This document shows, piece by piece, positions 59,370 through 64,000 of a DNA stretch of 64,000 nucleotides. The stretch comes from Macrococcus sp. DPC7161. GTDB lineage: Bacteria > Bacillota > Bacilli > Staphylococcales > Staphylococcaceae. The notes under the pieces were generated by a model. It worked only from the letters and a program-made list of their open reading frames with translations, had not been told where the DNA came from and searched no databases. Each line of letters begins with the position of its first letter. Positions within the stretch are counted from its first letter, which is position 1. The translations under genes and the position numbers were made by a program. Where the stretch lies: assembly GCF_004117835.1 (NCBI RefSeq), contig NZ_SDSC01000004.1, positions 182,669 through 246,668 of the forward strand. Reading direction: 5' to 3'.

Positions 59370-59797
59370 TAGTCATTCTCTCCAATCGTTAAAATAATCG
59401 TCATCACTGTGCCAATAACGGCAAGCATTACACCCGTATCAAATAATACGGCTGTATGTAAGTGTAGTGTACCGATGATTGGTAAAGTAATTTCTCCAAA
59501 TTTATGTGTGAAGAAGGGTTTACCTAAAATAATACTGAGAAGTGGCATTCCATAACAAAATGATAATCCTAGAGCAATGATCTTCTTAAAATCAAATTTA
59601 AATATGCTACGAAATGTTTTGATGTCGTATGCAATTAATATTAATATTAATGCACCACTAATCAATAAGCCGCCAACGAAACCGCCACCTGGTCCATAAT
59701 GGCCGCCCATGAATGTTGCAAAACTAAACATCACAATTACGAAAAAGACAACGAGTGTACAAAATTGTAATATGACATCATTTTCTAGTTTCTTCAT
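59369..59797 (-). CDS. mnhB: Na+/H+ antiporter subunit B
   Basis: A 142-residue subunit with four hydrophobic helices. The conserved block [22 protein letters not shown] lies near 32-53, and a late [19 protein letters not shown] near 117. The ATG at 59797 is 6 bases from GGAGGTG; the GTG at 59806 is part of that site. It overlaps mnhA by 20 bases. Confidence 0.95.
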   Translation of the reverse strand: MKKLENDVILQFCTLVVFFVIVMFSFATFMGGHYGPGGGFVGGLLISGALILILIAYDIKTFRSIFKFDFKKIIALGLSFCYGMPLLSIILGKPFFTHKFGEITLPIIGTLHLHTAVLFDTGVMLAVIGTVMTIILTIGEND

Positions 59798-62147
59798 TTT
59801 GTACACCTCCAGTTTTACGTAATCTTATAATTGTATAAATACCGATACCGGCTATACCTAATACAGATGATTCAAATAGTGTATCAAAGCCACGGAAGTC
59901 TACTAATATGACATTGACCATATTTTTTCCTGCAGCTAAATCATACACATGTTTTTTGTAGTAGTCAGAAATTGAGCTGAAAGTTGGGTGACTGTAAGTC
60001 ATTAAAGTAATCATTACAACACTAAATCCAACACCAACTGCGATTAATGCATTCATAGCACGGAATTTCTTTGTTTTTTCATATTTAAAATGTTTAGGTA
60101 AGTGATAAAAACATAATAAAAATAATGCTGTTGAAATAGTCTCAATAGATAATTGTGTTAAGGCTAAGTCTGGTGCATCGAAGAAAACAAAGAATAATGC
60201 TACTGAATACCCAATAGTACTTAACATAATGATGCTAAATAATCTTGATCGTGCAATTAATAACATCACAGCTGCAATTAAAGTGATGAGTATTAATATT
60301 GCTTCGTAAAAGGTAACAGGACTTAATTTTTCAAAATGAATATTAAAATCAGTTGTCATTAACGAAAGCACACTAATGATGATTAATGTTGAAAATATAA
60401 ACAACATACTAAAACGAATTGTTGTATAAATTAAAGATTCATTGATACGATTACTTAAATTTAAAATGTTTTTACCTGTGCCATCGTAAAATGTATTAAT
60501 TTTGAAGCGGTTTGGATATGTCATCACTTGCCACTTCGTAGTCATCACTAAAATGCATCCAATAATGATGATAATTAAAGTGATCATTAAAGGTAAATTA
60601 ATGCCATGGAAATGATGAATGGCATCCACAGATACTGATTTATGAATGATGCTACTCGTGCTATTTTGTAGTAATGGCAATAATAGGTTAGGGAATACTG
60701 AAATCATCAACATGATACCGATTAACAACACTGGTGCTAACAAAAATAATTTTGTTGCTTCATGTGGCTTTTTCGGTGTTTCATTCGTTAATGGTCCAGT
60801 AAATACATTTTTAATGAATCGTATTGAATAAACAAATGTAAATATACTACCACCAATCATTAAAACAAGTAATAAACATTGAAGTATTGGATTGTTGATT
60901 AATGGATGATTTAAAGCATGAAGTCCTGAAGTTAACAGCATTTCTTTACTTAAAAATCCATTAAAAGGTGGTACACCAGCCATACTTAAACATCCAAGCA
61001 TTGTGATTGTAAAGGTAATTGGCATCACACTGATTAAGCCATATAACTTTTTAATATCGCGTGTACCTGTTTCATGGTCGATAATGCCGACTGCCATAAA
61101 TAATGCACCTTTAAAGCTTGCATGATTAATAATATGGAAAACACTTGCAGTAATTGCCATATAAAAATAAGTTTGATTGTTGTTAAAGCTTAATGCACCA
61201 AAACCGAGTAAACTCATGATTAATCCAAGTTGACTGATGGTACTATATGCGAGTAAGCCTTTTAAATCTTTTTGGAACACTGCATTAAAACTTGCATAAG
61301 CCATTGTCCATAATCCAACAAAAATTAATGCATATGTCCAAACTGAACTTGTAGCAAAAATAGGTGTAAATCTAGCAATTAAAAATAAACCTGCTTTAAC
61401 CATTGTTGCTGAATGTAAATATGCACTTACTGGTGTAGGTGCCTCCATTGCATCTGGTAACCAAATATGGAATGGAAATTGAGCAGACTTCGTAAACGCT
61501 GCAAGTAATATCATTATCAGTGCAATTAAAAACATTGGATGATCTTGAATTTTATCAGCTTGATTCAACATGTTAATGATTGAGGTTGTATGTGTAATAT
61601 TGACTAAAATCAATATGGCACCAAGTAACATTAAACCACCAAACACAGTAATTAACATTGATTTCATTGCACCATAAATAGATTTCTCTTTCGTAAACCA
61701 AAATGAGATCAATAAAAAGCTCGATATACTTGTTAATTCCCAAAAGAAATACAACATGTATACGTTATTACTATTTACGACACCTAGCATCGCGCCCATA
61801 AAGAGTAGTAAATAGGTATAGAATCGACCTAAATGTTCTTTCTTATTTAAATAGAAAATCGAATACAGTACAACTGCTGAACCTATTATCGTAATCAGTA
61901 AGCTAAATAATAAAGATAAGCCATCTACACGTAAATCTAAATTGATACCAAGTTCTGGCATCCAGTATACGATTTCCGAAATAGGTTTATTTATAATTTG
62001 CTGATAATTCATTAAAAAATAAATGGCGCAAATAACAGGAATGATTAAAGTAAATACACCTGTATGCACTTTTTTCCAATATCGGTATAAAATAATTGGA
62101 AATATTGAAAATATAAGTGGTAATAATACGATGAATGATAAGTGCAA
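59778..62147 (-). CDS. mnhA: Na+/H+ antiporter subunit A
   Basis: A 789-residue NuoL-like subunit, largest of the complex, with about twenty membrane segments. Key blocks are LYFFWELTSISSFLLISFW near 130, TKSAQFPFHIWLPDAMEAPTPVSAYLHSATMVKAGLFLIAR near 220-260, MAGVPPFNGFLSKE near 390, and the MrpA-specific C-terminal VILVDFRGFDTLFESSVLGIAGI near 740. The start is TTG at 62147, 7 bases after AGGAGG, giving MHLSFIVLLPLIF. The operon mnhABCDEFG exports Na+ against H+ for pH and salt homeostasis. Confidence 0.96.
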   Translation of the reverse strand: MHLSFIVLLPLIFSIFPIILYRYWKKVHTGVFTLIIPVICAIYFLMNYQQIINKPISEIVYWMPELGINLDLRVDGLSLLFSLLITIIGSAVVLYSIFYLNKKEHLGRFYTYLLLFMGAMLGVVNSNNVYMLYFFWELTSISSFLLISFWFTKEKSIYGAMKSMLITVFGGLMLLGAILILVNITHTTSIINMLNQADKIQDHPMFLIALIMILLAAFTKSAQFPFHIWLPDAMEAPTPVSAYLHSATMVKAGLFLIARFTPIFATSSVWTYALIFVGLWTMAYASFNAVFQKDLKGLLAYSTISQLGLIMSLLGFGALSFNNNQTYFYMAITASVFHIINHASFKGALFMAVGIIDHETGTRDIKKLYGLISVMPITFTITMLGCLSMAGVPPFNGFLSKEMLLTSGLHALNHPLINNPILQCLLLVLMIGGSIFTFVYSIRFIKNVFTGPLTNETPKKPHEATKLFLLAPVLLIGIMLMISVFPNLLLPLLQNSTSSIIHKSVSVDAIHHFHGINLPLMITLIIIIIGCILVMTTKWQVMTYPNRFKINTFYDGTGKNILNLSNRINESLIYTTIRFSMLFIFSTLIIISVLSLMTTDFNIHFEKLSPVTFYEAILILITLIAAVMLLIARSRLFSIIMLSTIGYSVALFFVFFDAPDLALTQLSIETISTALFLLCFYHLPKHFKYEKTKKFRAMNALIAVGVGFSVVMITLMTYSHPTFSSISDYYKKHVYDLAAGKNMVNVILVDFRGFDTLFESSVLGIAGIGIYTIIRLRKTGGVQNEETRK

Positions 62148-62187
62148 ATCATGACCTCCTTTTTGCATATACAAAATATTATACTAG

Positions 62188-62255
62188 AAAAAATACGCAT
62201 TTTTCATACACCCACAATTTGATTGCTTTCAGATGTATAAAAAAATGCGTATTTT
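62188..62255 (-). promoter_or_regulatory. Inverted repeat between kapB and mnhA (terminator or leader structure)
   Basis: Arms with the core AATACGCATTTTT/AAAAATGCGTATT (62188-62204, 62239-62255) are separated by 34 bases. On the minus strand the second arm runs into TTTTTTCT, so it can terminate kapB transcription. A TATAAT follows 5 bases later, a likely -10 for mnhA. Confidence 0.6.
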
Positions 62256-62308
62256 ATAAATAAGAAGAAATCAAATAAAATAAAATGAGAATTCACAAAA
62301 TTGTAACA

Positions 62309-62686
62309 TTAAAAAGTCGTTTTATATTGTGTTTCGTAATCTTTTTTTAGTTGTGATAAACATGATAACGATTTTTGGTTAAAAGGTGTATCCTCTTGAT
62401 TAAGTTTGGTTGTCATTTTATCTAAAGCTTGTTTTAAAGAATATACATAATCTGTAACTTCACCATCATAAGGCTTTAATAAATTTTCGTCGACAATTCG
62501 CTTTTCTAAATGACTTAATGCCTTTCTTTCATGGAAGAATACGCCTTCAACTTCTTTTCTTGCATGTAAGTCACCTTGTGTAGGATGGTTTATGACATTG
62601 ATGACTTGAACTAAACAACCGTTTGGATGATCACCAATTTTTTCTACGATATATTTTCCTGTTTTGTGACTTAGAGTAAAGTACAT
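62309..62686 (-). CDS. kapB: KapB-like kinase-associated protein
   Basis: A 125-residue protein of the KapB family (kinase-associated lipoprotein B). It opens [56 protein letters not shown] and later has [21 protein letters not shown]. In Bacillus KapB affects the KinB sporulation kinase. Staphylococci do not sporulate, so its role here is unknown. This copy has no lipobox. ATG 62686 follows CGGAGG. Confidence 0.9.
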   Translation of the reverse strand: MYFTLSHKTGKYIVEKIGDHPNGCLVQVINVINHPTQGDLHARKEVEGVFFHERKALSHLEKRIVDENLLKPYDGEVTDYVYSLKQALDKMTTKLNQEDTPFNQKSLSCLSQLKKDYETQYKTTF

Positions 62687-62750
62687 TGTTTTTACCTCCG
62701 AATGTGTTAATATTAGTAATGGTTTAATCATAACACGAAGGAGAGATATT

Positions 62751-63344
62751 ATGACAAATTATCCGCAATTAAGTACAGAAATTTCAGAAAATGATCGCGT
62801 TGTTAAAATGCATACGAATAAAGGGACAATGGAAATTAAATTATTCCCAGAAATCGCACCGAAAACGGTTGCTAATTTTATTGGTTTATCTGAGCAAGGT
62901 TATTACAATGGAGTAACATTCCACCGTGTAATTAATGACTTTATGATTCAAGGTGGAGACCCAACTGCAACAGGTATGGGTGGTCAAAGTATTTATGGCG
63001 ATTCATTTGAAGATGAATTTTCAATGGAAGCTTTCAACTTATATGGTGCATTGTCAATGGCAAATGCTGGACCAAACACAAATGGTTCACAATTTTTCAT
63101 CGTTCAAATGAAACAAGTGCCAGCACAAATGTTATCACAATTAAAACAAGGTGGATGGCCAGAAGCAATCGTTGATGCATATGCAGAACGTGGAGGTACG
63201 CCTTGGTTAGATCAAAAACATACTGTATTTGGTCAAGTGATTGAAGGTTTAGATGTATTAGAAACCATCGCTAATGTTCAAGTTGGAGCACAAGATAAAC
63301 CAGTTGAAGATGTTGTAATTGAATCAATTGAAATTATTAAATAA
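62751..63344 (+). CDS. ppiB: Peptidyl-prolyl cis-trans isomerase, cyclophilin type
   Basis: A 197-residue cytoplasmic cyclophilin. Catalytic blocks are [27 protein letters not shown] near 59-85 (Arg, Phe and Gln of the active site) and [21 protein letters not shown] near 101-121. No signal peptide is present. It catalyses proline isomerisation in protein folding. RBS AAGGAGAG; encoded divergently from kapB. Confidence 0.95.
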   Translation: MTNYPQLSTEISENDRVVKMHTNKGTMEIKLFPEIAPKTVANFIGLSEQGYYNGVTFHRVINDFMIQGGDPTATGMGGQSIYGDSFEDEFSMEAFNLYGALSMANAGPNTNGSQFFIVQMKQVPAQMLSQLKQGGWPEAIVDAYAERGGTPWLDQKHTVFGQVIEGLDVLETIANVQVGAQDKPVEDVVIESIEIIK

Positions 63345-63354
63345 GCAATCAAAC

Positions 63355-63385
63355 AAATAAGTCATGAAATGTTCATGACTTATTT
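63355..63385 (+). terminator. Terminator after ppiB
   Basis: A perfect 14-bp stem AAATAAGTCATGAA (63355-63368) with TTCATGACTTATTT (63372-63385), loop ATG. Confidence 0.85.
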
Positions 63386-63439
63386 ATTATTTCGATGTGT
63401 ATAAATGATATAATGTTACAAATTGGAGTGTGATAAACG

Positions 63440-63625
63440 ATGATGGATTTTTTATATTTTCCAGACAATAAAATGGAATACATCCCAGCGGTCATCAGCT
63501 TACTTTTCTTTATGGCACTATCATTCATTACATATCGTTATTTCAAAAAAAATTCTGAAAAAGAAGCGATAAAAATGAAAGCTTTTGAAGAAGAAGTTAT
63601 GAAACGTATACAAGAGGAACAATAA
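63440..63625 (+). CDS. Small membrane protein of unknown function
   Basis: A 61-residue protein with one membrane helix (about 15-33, IPAVISLLFFMALSFITYRYF). A charged cytoplasmic helix (KKNSEKEAIKMKAFEEEVMKRIQEE) follows. TTGGAGTG precedes the start, where ATG 63440 or 63443 could serve. The stop overlaps the next start (TAATG). It is the small gene usually found between ppiB and the DUF1871 gene in staphylococci. Confidence 0.82.
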   Translation: MMDFLYFPDNKMEYIPAVISLLFFMALSFITYRYFKKNSEKEAIKMKAFEEEVMKRIQEEQ

Positions 63626-63921
63626 TGGATGCAAATTTTAATATTAAACTTTATCAATTGTTAAGCGATTGGAATCCAATGCAATTTGACGACACTACTC
63701 TAGGTGACGCTGAGTATTATGAAGTCATGGATATTGTTCACCAAAAGTTATCTCGCGAAGAAACAATTGCACGTATTCAAGGGGTATTTCAATACAGCTT
63801 TCAAACAACTATAGAACAATCACAAATAGAAACTCTGTTAAACAAAATTGAAATATTAAATCAAACATGCCAATGTAGTGAACCCAAAAAGTTGAACTTT
63901 TTATTAAGCTACTTTCATTAA
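63625..63921 (+). CDS. DUF1871 protein (YugE-like) with IS-derived C-terminus
   Basis: Residues 1-83 look like the DUF1871/YugE family (LYQLLSDWNPMQFDD, EYYEVMDIVHQKLSREETIARIQGVFQYSFQ). From codon 84 (base 63874) the frame reads through TGTAGTGAACCCAAAAAG, which resembles an IS3/IS150-type terminal inverted repeat. The last 15 residues are therefore encoded by the insertion sequence. Family length is about 85-90 residues, so only the extreme C-terminus is replaced and the protein may still fold. The end overlaps the transposase gene by 18 bases on the opposite strand. Confidence 0.8.
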   Translation: MDANFNIKLYQLLSDWNPMQFDDTTLGDAEYYEVMDIVHQKLSREETIARIQGVFQYSFQTTIEQSQIETLLNKIEILNQTCQCSEPKKLNFLLSYFH

Positions 63922-64000
63922 AGCAAGATTTCTGTATTCTACAGGAGTCTTGCTTTTTAATTTTCTCTTCTTTCTAACGAAATTATAATATTCCATATAA
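63874..64000 (-). mobile_element. IS3-family (IS150-like) insertion sequence, right end, running off the window
   Basis: The edge at 63874 has TGTAGTGAACCCAAAAAGTT, in the style of IS150-group terminal repeats (TG at the tip, CCCA-A run, GTTG). The end of a transposase frame starts 30 bases inside it. The far end is outside the window, so completeness and target duplication cannot be judged. Confidence 0.82.
63904..64000 (-). CDS. IS3-family transposase, C-terminal end (partial)
   Basis: On the minus strand an open frame from the right edge to the stop at 63906-63904 ends YMEYYNFVRKKRKLKSKTPVEYR followed by NLALMKVA. The pattern YYN-x2-R-x4-L-x3-TPVEYR is the standard C-terminus of IS3-group OrfB (DDE rve-domain) transposases. 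The catalytic residues lie outside the window. Confidence 0.88.
   Translation of the reverse strand, partial: YMEYYNFVRKKRKLKSKTPVEYRNLALMKVA

Overview
The window is a stretch of AT-rich Firmicutes chromosome that reads as Staphylococcaceae. Gene order and protein sequence match the conserved staphylococcal backbone: lgt-trxB-rapZ-yvcK-whiA, clpP, cggR-gapA-pgk-tpiA-gpmI-eno, secG-est-rnr-smpB-ssrA, gcvH and metNIQ, sufCDSUB, lipA, dltXABCD, nfu and ndh, and mnhABCDEFG. Several proteins (AroD, DltA, TrxB, MnhA) differ clearly from the S. aureus versions as I remember them. The adhesin/coagulase genes that S. aureus carries between the smpB/ssrA area and its downstream core genes are absent. 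A coagulase-negative Staphylococcus or a Mammaliicoccus is therefore likely; this is inference, with no database search.

Layout. 1-5.9 kb: end of lgt, an acetyltransferase, a TPR protein, trxB and the rapZ-yvcK-whiA operon. 6-8.2 kb (minus strand): a secreted alkaline phosphatase behind a tandem Pho-box array, and clpP behind a CtsR operator. 8.4-16 kb: a glutaredoxin-like protein, then cggR and the lower-glycolysis genes. 16-21 kb: secG, est, rnr, smpB, an unrecognised small protein and tmRNA. 21-27 kb: aroD, a nitroreductase behind a perfect Fur box, a thioredoxin, an ArsC/Spx-like protein, gcvH, a toprim protein, and a SAM-riboswitch-controlled methionine ABC transporter. 27.5-32.8 kb: the SUF operon for iron-sulfur clusters. 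32.9-40 kb: a CorA-like channel, DUF72 protein, TauE/SafE permease, FetAB-like exporter, a 5'-nucleotidase-like protein, lipA and yutD. 40.3-42.6 kb: two tandem FmtA-like serine hydrolases. 42.6-49.6 kb: small conserved genes and the dltXABCD D-alanylation operon, including a 40-codon dltX. 49.7-56.3 kb: thiol/iron-sulfur proteins, two NADH dehydrogenase-like flavoproteins, a Nudix protein, YuiB- and YuiF-like membrane proteins and a MenI-like thioesterase. 56.5-62.1 kb (minus strand): the seven-gene Mnh Na+/H+ antiporter. 62.3-64 kb: kapB, ppiB, a small membrane protein and a DUF1871 gene whose 3' end is overwritten by an IS3-family insertion sequence that runs off the window.

Connections. 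SUF, SufA-like, Nfu and LipA form an iron-sulfur/lipoyl branch, with GcvH as a lipoyl acceptor. ClpP, tmRNA-SmpB and RNase R form a quality-control branch. The two FmtA-like proteins lie about 3 kb upstream of dltXABCD. S. aureus FmtA is a teichoic-acid D-alanyl esterase, so opposing activities may sit side by side here.

Most noteworthy observations: the FmtA-like pair next to dlt, one copy lacking an export signal; the IS-generated hybrid C-terminus at the right edge; a family of long intergenic hairpin elements; a Fur operator nested in an inverted repeat that contains the Shine-Dalgarno sequence; a phased Pho-box array; and two identical-stem hairpins after the menI-like gene. I found no CRISPR array, prophage or unmistakable new multi-gene system.
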